This document shows, piece by piece, positions 11,090-22,782 of a stretch of 64,000 bases of DNA. Made by a program: the position numbers and the translations under genes. The notes beneath the pieces are model-generated. The model saw nothing but the letters and a program-made list of their open reading frames with translations. It had not been told where the DNA came from and did no database searches. Positions within the stretch are counted from its first letter, which is position 1. Every line of letters begins with the position of its first letter. The DNA is from Datisca glomerata (lineage: Eukaryota > Streptophyta > Magnoliopsida > Cucurbitales > Datiscaceae): the NCBI GenBank assembly GCA_003255025.1, contig QANY01008723.1, positions 124,001-188,000 of the forward strand, given 5' to 3'.

Positions 11090-11730
11090 AGTTCCTCACT
11101 TAGCAATTAATCATAAGCTCTTTAACAATGTTTTGGGATGGATAAAATATCCAATGCCAAACAAAAAGAACTTAATCAACAGACTTGGAGATACTATTGT
11201 AATCTCTAAGCTTGACACAAAAACTGGATCCTCGCAAAACCAGATAAATAAAATTAATGAATGCGAAACTAAAATTGGTAGTTATAAATGGAAAATAATG
11301 TCATTTGATACTCCTTTAAACCAATTTACTGATTTCTTAATTGTCTACATTACTAGTATTCCTAGACAATACTGGTTGAATTTCTTGAATTTTTGCATTA
11401 GTAAATATGTTAAATACTTTAAATTGTTTGCTAAGATAATAAAACAAAAAATTTTAATTATCTCAGCAAGAAGAACCAAATTGTTTCAATCAATTAGATT
11501 TTTAGGATTTGAATTTTGTCATTCCATACAATTTGATTTATTAAATCAAAAACTTCTTTTAAATCACAAATCTGCAAAACATGTTTTGAAATTACTTCCA
11601 AACAGACTTTTGCCAGGTAACAATCTACTTTTAGCAATCTTAATCTCAATATTTACTTTATCCAATGTATTGATAATTAAATTGCTAACTTCCTTATTTG
11701 TTATCTTTTATAGGAAATCATTCTAAGACT
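11090..11730 (+). pseudogene. EPRV A: reverse transcriptase lacking the catalytic aspartates
   Basis: Open at 11133-11726 (197 residues). The N-terminal half matches the RT of fragment E (KYPMPNKKNLINRL, then ISKLDTKTG). The catalytic box that should be YIDD is represented by CISK at 11394-11405, and an upstream look-alike reads YITS. The thumb-like part follows (RTKLFQSIRFLGFEF). RNase H is not recognisable. This open frame has lost both metal-binding aspartates, so it cannot be an active polymerase even though it is long. Confidence 0.75.
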
Positions 11731-11735
11731 CTACA

Positions 11736-12510
11736 ATGGAGGAACTTGAAGATTCTGACCTGTCAGAATATGGAAAATTTGGACCTAGAATACTCAACCA
11801 AAATTCCTTCAAAATTAAGAAGCTCAATGGTAGGACAACAACTTTTTGCTCAAAACTTCCAACCAATAATTATGGCCATAATGTATTTGAATATCTAAGA
11901 AATGATTGGATTAATGAATTTGATGAAATTTTGGAAGAAGCTAGACTGGGGCATAATTTCAATGCAGCCTTGATCAATGGTATGAAAAAAGTGGAAAAAT
12001 AAGTTTTCACAAAGATAATGAAATCTGTTATGATAACAGAAAATTTTAACTGTGAAACTTTTAGGACAAGCAATATTTAAAATTGTATTCCCAAATAAAA
12101 TAATAAAGGAATTTTTAACACTAGAAGGTATTTTCTTTGTTATGCCTGATTGGATTTCAAAACAGTCATAGGCATGTAGTAGAGTCCCTGACTAAAAGAA
12201 TCAGTGTCACTTTCAGACATCATGTAAAAATGATGAATGGTACAATAATAGAAGAATCGTCAATTCAACAATTGGCTCTTAAGGCTCAAATCTATAAGAA
12301 GTCTTCTACTCCTGACCAAACCCGATCAATAATACATGGGTCTATCAGACCCAATCTCCAATCATCATTGGTCAACCAATTTGACCCAATTCCTCAACCT
12401 TTTAATAACAAATCATTCAATCAGCCAATCACCAAAAAATCATCCCAATACTTCATAAAAGTCCTTAGTGAAAATCTCTTTCATTTGAGCCCTTATTTAT
12501 CCATTTAAAA
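11736..12510 (+). pseudogene. EPRV A: ORF downstream of RT, unassigned
   Basis: Begins with an ATG at 11736 (MEELEDSDLSEYGKFGPRIL) and is open to 12002, then continues in other frames (12137-12508). The same protein is better preserved in B (16478-17113), where one frame runs through the conserved words NDWINE, IGFHKDNEIYYDN and LLGQAIFKIEFPNK. I do not recognise a domain. By position after RT it could be a viroplasmin/transactivator or a movement protein, but I see no decisive motif for either. Confidence 0.6.
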
Positions 12511-13465
12511 GATTCTGTTGAAATAGCAAAATCTTACTTCCTTCTAAATTATCATTTTGTCCCTGTCCATAGAGACGAAAATCTTAGTTTCTACAAAGAT
12601 GTTCTCTTAGAAACAAAATCTATTAATATTAGCCCAATAAAGAATTTTGAAGGAAAAATCATCTATCATTCCTTCAGCATTTTCAGAGTCACGATCATGG
12701 AGGATTGGAAAATCCATCCTTCAAATTTCAAAATACTTTTAACTAAAAAACAATACAATTATTTTGACTATATTGTTGCTTGACATATAATTTTCCTGCA
12801 TCAAAATAGTAATTTTTCTCATTCATGGTTTCTAAATTTTGACAAAAATTTTAAAATTAATTTTTCAAATTGGTTCTTAAGTTGGTGGTCAATGCATGGC
12901 CATATCTTATAATCATTTCCAATTGATTTCCAAATAGACTTTTAATTTATTTTTGGATATATACGAATCCTCACCCACTGGGGTTTCTTTTCCCTAAATA
13001 CTTCATTTTTTACAAGTAAATTCAAAATACCCTGGATTTTAAAATGAAAATACTCAATTGAAGATAAAATCATAACCAGACAATATCTCGTTAAATGGTG
13101 GGCCAAGTTTGATACCCTAAAAATCATGACCTCCATTAATCATGATTTTGCAGGCATCCATCCACAATTCAGATTGACAAAAAATCCTATACTCAGGCTC
13201 CCTTAAAAATAAATGAGCCCATTGAACCAGATCCACAAATCAGACCATCCAGTCTAAATCCACCTAAATTTAAATCCAAACCCCTTTCAAAGGGTAGATC
13301 AAAATCCACAAAACCAAAGTTCAAATTAGAGTAGGAGTTAATGCAAAAATTGCTTCTCCTCATCCAAGACAATACGATTATGACTTTAAAGAAGAGTCAA
13401 ACCACCCAATTAAACCAAAAATCCAAAAAGTCAATCATTCAGAGATACCACCCTTCAAAAATTGG
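12510..13465 (+). pseudogene. EPRV A: C-terminal polyprotein region, aromatic-rich then basic
   Basis: A run of short open frames encodes sequence rich in Phe, Trp and His, including WFLSWWSMHGHIL near 12,870, followed after about 13,150 by Pro/Lys-rich sequence (PPKFKSKPLSKGRSKSTKPK) ending near 13,465. The basic tail suggests nucleic-acid binding. The same order is seen on the minus strand in B (15,300-16,450), and the basic tail alone in C (22,783-23,142). The function is unknown to me. Confidence 0.5.
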
Positions 13466-13499
13466 AGGACCCACTTGATAATGCCAGTCTCAGTAATGA

Positions 13500-14315
13500 T
13501 GAATAAAGAAAAATAACTTGTCTTTGACAGAATGCCAACATCAAAAGGATCAATAAATCTAAAGAAATATCTTGATGACATTCCAGTAGACAGTCATTGT
13601 AAAAAATGAATCAGAAAATTTTGAAGAAGTATTATAATACCAGAGCATAATGCAAAGGTCGTAATAGTCTTGAAAGACAAGCAATAACAATGACTTCCCC
13701 ATAAAATAAAGTCCAAGATAACAATCATTAATGATCAATAATAATATCTCCGCCAAGAATAAAGTAATGGTGAAGACACGAAGATCAAGATAGAAATTAT
13801 CAAGATTCTTTGTAATTTGTCTTTTTATAATAATTGTACTAAGTTGTCAAATTATTAGACAACTATTTATGTTTCTACTATTCTTAGTCAAAAGTAGACA
13901 AACGTAAAAATGTGAAATGTTTTTACTTTTGTAGAATAGAATACCTCAGGTAAATGATGAGTTTCCGGTGAGCTCGACTTACCTTGGCTATAAATAGATG
14001 GTCATCTACCATTTGTTCCTCAGAAATAATTTTATAACTCTTAACTATTTGGGAGCTAAAACTTATTTTTTGAAACAAATCTTTCTTCTTCTCCTCTTTT
14101 GTAAATCTTTTCTTCTTTTTTCTTCAACATAAATTATTGAGCGGGAGCACTAATTTATTGTTGTCAATAAACGTTATTTGTGTGAGTTTTTAATCTTAAA
14201 CCACAATATAATTTGTGTAATTACTGTTTGTTAATACAGTTTTTACTGTTTATCTTCTTGCATCTTAATACCCCTCTCTAAATATTTTAAATTATACTGT
14301 TGAGTTCGTGCCTTT
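13500..14315 (+). promoter_or_regulatory. EPRV A promoter and leader, TATA box at 13989-13996
   Basis: Non-coding 800 bp between the last coding frame and the right PBS. TATAAATA at 13989-13996 lies in CTTGGCTATAAATAGATGG, a context repeated in copy C (22,437-22,444, minus) and, with a T-to-C change, in B (about 14,650-14,658). Downstream are a pyrimidine-rich tract (14,083-14,125) and AATAAA at about 14,166. This fits a pararetroviral pregenomic promoter, leader and poly(A) region. Confidence 0.7.
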
Positions 14316-14760
14316 TGGTATCAAAGTAGGGTTATCCCCACCAGGTTTGGCTTTGATACCAAAAGGCACATAATCAACAATATAGAGTATTTAGAGAGGG
14401 GGTATTAAGATGCAAGAAGATAAACAGTAAAAAGTATTGTATTAAGGTGCAAGATTCAAAACTTACACAAATAGTTTTATTGGTAACGATTAATTATTGC
14501 TCCCGCTAACTAATTAATGTTGAAGGAAAAAAGAAGAAAAGATTTACAAAAGAGGATAAGAAGAAAGATATGTTTACGAAACAGGTTTTAGCTCGCAAAT
14601 AGTTAAGAGTTGTGAAATGAATTTTGGAGAACAAATGAGAGAGGGCTACCTATTTATGCCAAGGAAAGTGGAGCTCATCGGGAATCCATCACTTATCTGA
14701 ACTATTCCATTCTACAAAAGTAAATTGTAGAATGTAAACACATATTACATTTCAACTTTT
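13900..14760. repeat. Large inverted repeat at the tail-to-tail junction of EPRV A and B
   Basis: About 410-430 bp of A's promoter and leader (13,900-14,326) are repeated in reverse at 14,349-14,760, separated by only about 22 bp (14,327-14,348). Matching landmarks in mirror order are the PBS, the CTCTCTAAATA word, the AACAGTAAAA word, the GAGCGGGAGC block, the polypyrimidine tract and the TATA region. The arms have diverged by many substitutions and small indels, so this is an old structure. Confidence 0.8.
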
Positions 14761-15120
14761 GTCTACTTTTAAAAATAGTAAAAGCATGAATAGTTGCCTA
14801 ATTATTTGACAACTAGTACAATTATTATAGAAGAAGACAAAATGTAAAGATTCCATGATAATCATTATCTCAGTTTTCGTGTCTTCATAATTGCTTTGCC
14901 ATGATTACTGTTGTTGAAATGTTATTGAGACTGTTGCACATTGGATTCCTTGATATTTGCCATCTTGGATTGTCATGCTTTGGTTGTTGATTTTGGAGAC
15001 ATCATAATTATTGTCTGCAAAAGTTATTGTGACTAGTGCTATTGATAATTACTTGCCTTGAATATTATTATGACCGTTGCATTGTGTTGAGCTGTCACCA
15101 AAATATATCTTCAAATTTAC
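14349..15120 (-). promoter_or_regulatory. EPRV B promoter and leader with decayed TATA
   Basis: Non-coding sequence homologous in reverse to A's 13,500-14,315. The TATA position reads CATAAATA on the minus strand (near 14,650), one transition from the box in A and C. The PBS-like motif at 14349-14361 (TGGTATCAAAGCC on the minus strand) closes the unit. No coding frame is present. Confidence 0.6.
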
Positions 15121-16470
15121 CTTGATTCTTTGATTATGATTTTGTTCAAACATTGGCATTTTGCCAAGGTGAATTCTCTTATTAATTCATTGACTGATCT
15201 GAATTTATTCATCACATTGGTATTGATATTATCAAATTGATCATTTAATTGCTGAAGAGCAACCTTCCTGGATGATTAGTAATCTTGACTCTTTGGATGA
15301 TTTAGAGTCAGATTTATCATTATCTTCCAAAAGGAGAAGCATTTTTTTAATTATTTTTTCTCCAATTTGGATTTTGGCTTCATGGCCTTTGATTTACCCT
15401 TTGAAGAGGGTTTTCATTTGGTTATGGATCCAGATTTGGATGGATTTGGACTGGATGGTTTGATTTGTGGATCTAGGTGAATGTGCTCATTAATTTTTAA
15501 TGGAGCTTGGATAAAAGGATTTGCTAGTATTATAATGGGATGGACATTTGCAAATTCATATTGATGGACATAATTATTTTTTGGGTATTCAACTTATTCC
15601 ACCATTTAACATAATACTCTCTGGTGAGGATTCCATTTTCAACCGAGTATTGCTATTTCAAAATCCAAGGTATTTTATATTTTATTGAAAAATAAAGTAT
15701 TTGGGGAAAGGAAACCTCAATTGGTGAGAGCTTGTAAACCTTTAAAAACAAATTGAAATATTATTGTAAATCAATTAGAAAACGTTCTAAGGTAAGACCA
15801 TGAATGAACCACTATTTTAAGAACCGATTTGGAAAATAAATTTTGAAATTGTTATCACTATTTTGATGCAAGAAAATCTTGTGCCATGCATCAATATAAT
15901 CAAAATAATTGTATTTTTTTATATTTAAAAATAATTTGAAAGTTGAAGGATGGATTTTTTATTCCTCCCTAGTTATGATCTTGAGGATAGAGAAATAATG
16001 GTAAATGATTCTTTCTTCAGATTTTCTGATTGGGCTAATTTTTATGGATTTTGTTTCTAAGAAAATCTCTGTAGAAACTGAGATTTTTGTTATTATGTCT
16101 AGGAACATAATGGAATTTGGGGATGAAATGGGCTTTGGAAATTTTAGCAAAATCCTTCAAATAAGCGAATGGAGGCTCAATATGAAAGAGATTTTTAATG
16201 GCCAATTTTTGAAAAACAAATAATGATTTCTTGTATTTTGAAAGTTATTGGGCATCAAAGGATATTGGGAATGAGTCAAAGTGGTTGACCATGGTTGATT
16301 GACGATTGGATCTGATGGACCTAAGTATTGTTGATTGAGCTTAGTTTAGAGTAGAAGACTCCTCATTGATTTGGGCCTTAAGGGCCAATTGTTGAGTCGA
16401 ATACTCTTCTATTATTGAATCATTCATCATTTTCACATGTTTTCTGAAAGTAATGCTGCTTTTTCTGGTT
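15120..16470 (-). pseudogene. EPRV B: C-terminal polyprotein region
   Basis: Minus-strand counterpart of A's 12,510-13,465, broken into short frames. The piece 15959-16150 holds the FLETKSIKISPI-like words that A has near 12,610. The part at 15,270-15,480 corresponds to the Pro/Lys-rich tail. The aromatic-rich centre (about 15,600-15,900) is heavily shifted. No known domain recognised. Confidence 0.5.
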
Positions 16471-16477
16471 AAGGATT

Positions 16478-17113
16478 CTACAGAATGCCTATGTCTTTTT
16501 TGAAACCGTCATGCATGACGAAGAAAGATCCTTCCAGTATTATAAATTCTTTTATTCTTTTGTTTGGAAATTCAATTTTAAAAATTGCTTGTCCCAAGAG
16601 TTTCACAGTTAAAATTTTTTTATTATCATAATAGATTTCATTATCCTTGTGAAAACCTATTTTTCCACATTTCTCATACCATTGAATTAAGGTTTCATTG
16701 AAATCATGCCCCAATCCAATTTCTCTGAAATTTTTATCCAATTCATTAATCCAGTCATTCCTTGGATATTCAAATCTCTTATGATCATAATTAATGGATG
16801 AGAATTTTGAGCAAAAAGCTTCTACCCTTCCATTGAGCTTTTTTATTTTAAAAGAATTTTGATTGACTATTCTAGGTTCTACCTTTCCATATTCTAATAG
16901 GTCAGATTCCTCAAATTGCTCCATTGCAAAATTTTGGTATGATTTTCTGCAAAAGATTACAAGTATGGGAGTCAATAATTTAATTATTGATAAATTAAAT
17001 ATTGAAATTATATGTACTGAGAATAGGCTACTAGCTGGCAAGAATTGGTTTTGAAGTAATATTTTTCGTCCAAAACACATTTTGCAGATTTTCCGTTGAT
17101 TTTTAAAAGACAT
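16478..17113 (-). pseudogene. EPRV B: ORF downstream of RT, best preserved copy
   Basis: A single open frame of 211 residues. The first part, up to FCRKSYQNFA, still belongs to the RT-downstream spacer; the virus ORF proper starts at MEQFEESDLLEYGK (near 16,926). Conserved blocks are NDWINELDKNF, LIQWYEKCGKIGFHKDNEIY and KLLGQAIFKIEFPNKRIKEF, then a frame end at KDIGIL. Copies A and D contain the same start and blocks. Role unknown: position after RT allows a transactivator or movement function, but I see no diagnostic motif. Confidence 0.6.
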
Positions 17114-17680
17114 GTTTGAATCAAAACAAATTGTATGATTTGATTAATAACGGAATGATAGATTCAAATTCAAGAAATCTATTGTTATATTGAAACAAAC
17201 TGATTTTTCTTGCAAAGATGATTAAACTATTTATTATCTTAGAAATGAACTTAAAATATTTCCAGCATTATTTAACATATTTAGAGAAAACAAAATATTA
17301 CTAATGCAACCAATTGAGAGATTCAACTAGTATTGTTTAATAAGAATGCAGACATTTAAGAAGTTAACGAATTGGTTGAAAATTCTATTTATTGTACTTG
17401 GCGTATTTTTAAGATTAAATGGCATTATTTTATAACTACCAAATGTAATTTTGTATTTAATAATATCATTTATCTGGTTTTGCCAAAATCCAAACTTTAT
17501 GTCAATCTTAGAGAATACATTAATATTTCTAAATCTTTTGATTAAGTCTCTTTTGTTTGGTATTAGATTTTTTATCCATTCCAAAACATTGTTAAGGGGT
17601 TTGTAATTAATTTCTCGTTCAAAGATTTTAATTTGATTTTGAAGAACAGGACTCTGAAGTTGTGCTTCAATTCTTCTCAA
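17114..17680 (-). pseudogene. EPRV B: reverse transcriptase lacking the catalytic aspartates
   Basis: Open at 17327-17680 with RT words KPLNNVLEWIKNLIPNKRDL, FSKIDIKFGFWQNQI and IMPFNLKNTPS, a good match to fragment E. The frame ends just before the catalytic box; in a neighbouring frame the box position 17297-17308 encodes CISN instead of YIDD. The thumb and RNase H parts are not readable. The first catalytic Asp (in SKIDIKFG) is retained. Confidence 0.75.
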
Positions 17681-17689
17681 TTGTATTCC

Positions 17690-18170
17690 TTATTGTAAAA
17701 AACACAATTTTTTCTCTTTATAAGAGATTATATTTATAGATTTGAAAATAGAATTCTGTTTTAAAATTTTCAAATTCTCATTGTGAGAAAAAGAAAGAAA
17801 TTTGAATTTAACAGGTTCATCCATGGGATAAGTAATTATTCCATCATACTCTGTTGTGAAAGGAAACAAAGAAATGAATGGTAAACCCAAAATTATTTTA
17901 TCCTGTCATATTCTTTACTAAGACAAATGATGTTTTGAAACATACATTGTCTTGGAAAATAGAAACTTTGGGGATTTCATAATTAATATGCATTCAAGTA
18001 TCATTAGCAGAAGACAAAGATTCTCTCGTCTTCTTGAAGTACTTGGTAGGAACTAGTCATTCATGCATACAATTTAAATCTACTTCTGAATCAACAAGAG
18101 TCATTGTTGTAAAATCAAAATCTTGATAATTATTTTGGCCATTATGTGCCATTTTTTTATTTTGATATGA
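17690..18170 (-). pseudogene. EPRV B: protease with altered active site
   Basis: The minus strand opens MAHNGQNNYQDFDFTTMTLVDSEVD near 18,150: the DSGA motif has become DSEV. The C-terminal part, 17690-17890, holds GLPFISL and the KFKFLSFSHNEN stretch. A stop lies between them. The match to A and D is clear across the whole block. Confidence 0.7.
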
Positions 18171-18199
18171 TTAAGAATTTGATATAAGTTAGCATCATC

Positions 18200-18660
18200 T
18201 TGATTGTTGATAATAGGTTATTTAATCTCATTTTCAGGACTTAGGAAGTTACTACGTTTTCCAAGTTCAATAGATTTAATTAAAATTTTATTTTTAAAAG
18301 GTTTAATTCATCTTTTATTTTTGTGTTAGAATTTTTTAATTCTTTTATTTCAATTTTATGTATTTTAATTTCTTTTTGAAGTTCCTATAAGGTAATTTCA
18401 TTTTCTTCTCGCTTAACCTTATTGAATTTTTCCAAGGTTTGTGAAAGACTTGCAGTATTATTATTATTATACTTAGTACTTTCTTTCTTTAGAATTACTT
18501 TCCTAAGTCTTTCTAAATATTCTTGTTTTAATTCTGGATTCTCAATTTTGCTGATTAGATCCAACAAGAGGTTTTCTTCATTTTCGTTTAAAACATTAAT
18601 TTTTTGACAAGACTATCCCTACACACCATAGAGATGTTAGGAAAATCATTGTCAGAACTC
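18200..18660 (-). pseudogene. EPRV B: coiled-coil linker
   Basis: Lys/Glu-rich broken frames, the longest at 18385-18567 (LDLISKIENPELKQEYLERL), equivalent to A 10,190-10,600 and D 3,340-3,900. Probably a structural linker of the polyprotein; no catalytic motif. Confidence 0.55.
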
Positions 18661-21600
18661 GAAGAGTAAGACTCAGAGGATTCAGGGTATTCAAATTCTC
18701 CTAAATCTTCACTATCATTCTCATAGTATTCTATTGACTCTACGATTCTAAACAATTCTTGTTTATCAGAGATTTTTAATTGATTTTTAACTTGACAAGT
18801 ATTTACAAAATAATCATTCTGACCATAATTAATTTTTCTCTTGTCAATAAAGTTTTTATTGATTATTATTCTAGAATAAATTTTATTCTTAGAGAAGTGT
18901 TTGTCAAAATTTTTATTTTTTGAAAAGTGGTCAAAATTTTTATAGTATTGACTCATATAAGTTTTGTGGGACCTTGTAGGATTTAAATGGGAATTTTTCC
19001 TATTTTTCTAGGAATGAGCAATAACGGGTAAACCATATTACTTACAGAAATTATTTAACTCATATTTTGCAGTTTCTTTTTTAATTTGTTTATTGATTTT
19101 TATGTCAGTACACATTTGTAGACCTTCCTTATGTATTATTCTACCGCAGGTGAGACTATTATAGTCTATATTACCTAGGTTATTACTAAGGTTGTTCTAA
19201 TTTTGTGTGTGGACAAATTGGGTAATTTATTAATGAATTTTTCTTTCCGAAGGGGTTGATTACTATCATCCCTTGTCATTACTCTGGATAAAAATATTTT
19301 TTCATACCAGTGGAAATCACTTAGGGTTGGACACCTACTATTAGGAAAATGATCATGGATACGTGAAATAATATTACTTGGTGTTCCAATGTAGTGTTCA
19401 ATTATTGTGTAGAGAAGTGCATTAATATCATCAGGCATTGTTTCCTAATCTTTTTCAATAATTGGGGTTCCTTCAGCATCAATCTTCACTGCTGAAAGGA
19501 TGGTATTTTTAGATTCTTTTGTGAGATATTTTTTCCATCAGGAATGAAGTATTCCTGTGAATCATGTGACTAAAAGATCGATTACCTCATTGTGAGGTAA
19601 ACTATGTGTGGTAATGTAGCTGTTAGCTCTCATTGCCATGTACTGTAAATTGTTGAAAACTTCCTGCTAAAAAAGTCCATTAATATTCCATTCGTATAAT
19701 TTCTCTGTAGACACAGAAAATTGATTAAGTAAAGAATTTTCAAAAATTTGAATATATGGAGGAATAGGCTTTTTAGGCCATTTCCTTTCAAATTTATTAA
19801 TTTCTAAAATTCTAAGTGATTCTTCAATATTATTAATGTTTGAAGATTCACTTATCGTGGATGATTCATAGGTGGATTCTAACCTATGACTTTTTGAATA
19901 TGAATTATTGTGTTGATTAATTATCTTCAATTCTTGAGGTATATTATTAATAATCTTTTCAGATTTAATTTCAGATGATTCTAAATTTTTAAATGATTCT
20001 TCAATATCATTAATGTTTGAAGATTCACTTATTGTAGACGACTCATAGGTGAACTCTGACTATGGCTTTCTGAATCTGAACTATTATCTTGATTGATTAC
20101 TATTAATTCCTGAAGTATTTAGTCAATCTGTTTATTGAGGGGAACAATATTTAGAATGGTTTTGTCTGAAAGATTTATTCAAGGTTTTCTTCCAAAGTTT
20201 CACTAGATTCAGGTTTATGAAGATCATCAACCTTATTCTCAATTTTGTCAAATTGTTTACCTATTGTAATTAGACTTTGATTTGTATAACTGAGTTGTTC
20301 AACTACTTTTTTATTAGGTACTTCTTCCTTTGAAATTTTGGAAGGAGAAGCAGTGGTTAAGGAATTTTTATGATTAATTAATATTTTTTCAGGTTTAATT
20401 TCAAATTCCGATGATTGTCTAGGTTATCAATCCTACCAGAATTAGATGAATCATTAGTTTTTAAATTCTTTAATGTTTCTTCAATTTTATTTATATTTGA
20501 AGATGCAATGATTGTGGAAGATTCATAGGTAAATTCTAATCTATGGTGCAGAGATATTGTCATGGTCAATAACCTTGACAGATGATTTAATTTTTAAATC
20601 TTTGGATGGTTCCACAATATTGTTTGACAATTAATGGGATTCTGACCTACAATTTTCTTTAATATTATTATAGGAAGTTTCATGAATTGTGGATGGCTTG
20701 TTAGTGGATTCTATCCTATGGCTATCTCATTCTGAGATATCGTCTCTTAAAATTTTGAAGTTTTTAAGTATTTTTTCATCAAGAGTTTTCTCATAATGAA
20801 TTTGGAAAGGTTCAATGAATTCTTTGTTAGGTTAAGAATTTTTATAATTAATTAAGATTTTTTCAGGTGGTGGATGACTAGCAGTTGCCACACTAGAGTC
20901 TTCTTAAAAATTACTTTAATATTTTTCTCATAAATATCCTTGATATAATCAAGGAAAAACATATCAAATTTGTATTTTTGCATGAATGTCTTACATTCAG
21001 CAAGTATGATTTTTCTTTGATCCATATTATATGAATCTCTGAACCTATTACGTCTATCTAGATTGGATGGGTAGTCATTGTGTTGGGTTAGACCTTCCCA
21101 ATCTGGTTTATATTCTTGGTTCAGGGTATCTGGATTAAAATTTTAAGAATTTCTTAATTCTTGTTCTAATTTTTGAATCCTAAATTTTTTTATTATTAAT
21201 AGATGATTCAGGAAAGGAACTCGTAGGGGTACTAGAATGGCTATATCCCTAATTTGAGAAACAAAAGATTGTTAATTAATTTTATTATATTTTTTATTAT
21301 TAAGGGTTGTCTGATTTCCTTGGGAACTTATTCTTTTAGGTTCTAGACTCTTAATTTTTAATTTTTTTAATTCTTGCTCTATTCGTATCCTAATATCTTG
21401 ATCATTATTGATGGATGATCTAGAAGAGGATTTCAAGTTTATATTTTTATTGGAGATTTTGGGTATATTTCATACCTTATGATCTACTTGATCATTTGTA
21501 AACTATTCAGAATGATCTTCTTGATGATCTGGAAGGTATTCAAAATATTTATGATCCACTTGATTATCTGCTAATTCAAAATGTTTTTCATCCATTATGT

Positions 21601-21664
21601 CATATATTGAAGACATTGTAAACCGAATGCTACTAGAAAAACTACTTCTAGATAATCTACTCAT
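18660..21664 (-). pseudogene. EPRV B: N-terminal and coat-protein-type region
   Basis: Starts at the ATG complement 21662-21664 (MSRLSRSSFSSSIRF), nearly the same start as D. Open pieces: 20378-20569, 19667-19930 (repeated SHRLESTYESSTI phrase), 19175-19438 (capsid-like block IEHYIGTPSNIISRIHDHF) and 18588-18956 (basic Lys/Asn-rich run). The zinc knuckle seen in A is reduced to its last cysteine (NTCQVK). Stops and frameshifts occur throughout. Confidence 0.6.
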
Positions 21665-22099
21665 GACTCAAATAACTAAATTATTCTTATTATTGAGAAT
21701 TGCATACTGTATTTTTGTTACTAACATTGTGGTGACTTCTACAACCTCCTTTTAGTATTCACTCTTCTCCTCTACAACCACCCTACCCTCAAGATTTATG
21801 TATCTAAGAGGTCGTACCTAGATCCCTAAAGCTAACCAAATAGAAGCTGATACATTAGCCTCGATAAATAGATTCACATATTAAATAAATAAATAATATC
21901 GAGAAATAATCAATTATAAAAATAACCAGCCACTTGGCGGAGAGTGAGATTATGCAAAGAAATTATTCATGTAAGTAAATGAGCAACAGTAATAACAATA
22001 ACCAGCCATAATAGGCGGTGAATAGTTTAATTATGCAGAAATTGAAGTAAAAATAGTAAATGAATAGTATTATCCCCATCAGATTTGGCTTTGATACTA
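21665..22099 (-). promoter_or_regulatory. EPRV B leader and PBS (22087-22099)
   Basis: Non-coding leader between PBS and polyprotein ATG, matching D's leader at 6,734-7,158. The PBS on the minus strand reads TAGTATCAAAGCC, two or three changes from the tRNA-Met complement. It marks the boundary with copy C. Confidence 0.6.
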
Positions 22100-22436
22100 T
22101 AAGACGCGGAATCAACAATAATTTAGAGAGATTATAGAGGGCGTATTAAGATGAAAGAAGATAAACAATAAAAACTGTAAGAAGATAAACTGTATTAATA
22201 AATAGTAATTACAAAAACTGTATTGTAGTGCAAGATTAAAAACTTACACAAACAACATTTTATTGGCAAGGATAAATTAGTGCCCCCGCTCACTAATTTA
22301 TGTTGAAGAAAAAATAAGAAAAGATTTACAAAAGAGGAGAAAAAGAAGAAAGCTTTGTTGCACAAAACATGTTTTAGCTCTCAAATAGTTAAGAGTTGTA
22401 AAACGAGTTCTGAAGAACAAATGGGAGAGGGCTACC

Positions 22437-22444
22437 TATTTATA
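22437..22444 (-). promoter_or_regulatory. TATA box of EPRV copy C
   Basis: TATAAATA on the minus strand in the same CTTGGCTATAAATAGGTAG context as copy A. It is intact here, so this promoter could still be recognised by host Pol II if not silenced. Confidence 0.55.
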
Positions 22445-22782
22445 GCCAAGGAAAGTGGAGTTCACCAGGAAACTATCACTTACCTGAACTATTCTATTTA
22501 AAGATATTTTACATTTATACTATTGTTTACTTTTGACTAAAATAGTAAAAATCATAAATAGCTGCCTAATTATTTGACAACTAGTACAATTATTACAAAA
22601 TGACAAATTACAAAGATCTTTGATAATTGCTATCTTTTTCTTCGTGTCTTGGTCGTTGCTTCATTGTTATTATTTTTTGCAAACATATTTTCGCATTATT
22701 TGGTCCCATTGGCATTTTGCCAAAGGTGAATTATTTTCTTCTATTCATCACCGCTGAGATTTACATTGTCGTACGGGTTTTG

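Larger units (their letters stand above)
7409..14330 (+). mobile_element. EPRV copy A, near-complete plus-strand unit
   Basis: One genome equivalent of a Caulimoviridae-like virus, about 6.85 kb from PBS (7464-7476) to the repeated PBS (14316-14326). The 55-60 bp before the first PBS (7409-7463) are repeated before the second (about 14,270-14,315), so the copy is terminally redundant, as expected for integration of a circular or concatenated genome. Order: leader, N-terminal and coat region, zinc knuckle, coiled coil, protease, RT, downstream ORF, C-terminal region, promoter. It keeps the protease DSGA and a full CCHC knuckle but lacks the RT YIDD. No frame is intact. Confidence 0.85.
14345..22100 (-). 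mobile_element. EPRV copy B, near-complete minus-strand unit
   Basis: Minus-strand genome equivalent of about 7.75 kb between PBS copies at 22087-22099 and 14349-14361. It has the same order as A read right to left: leader, ATG at 21664, coat region, broken knuckle, coiled coil, protease, RT, downstream ORF, C-terminal region, promoter and leader. The protease reads DSEV and the RT box CISN (17297-17308). The downstream ORF is the best preserved of the cluster. A and B differ in length mainly because of deletions in A's coat and linker regions. Confidence 0.85.
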
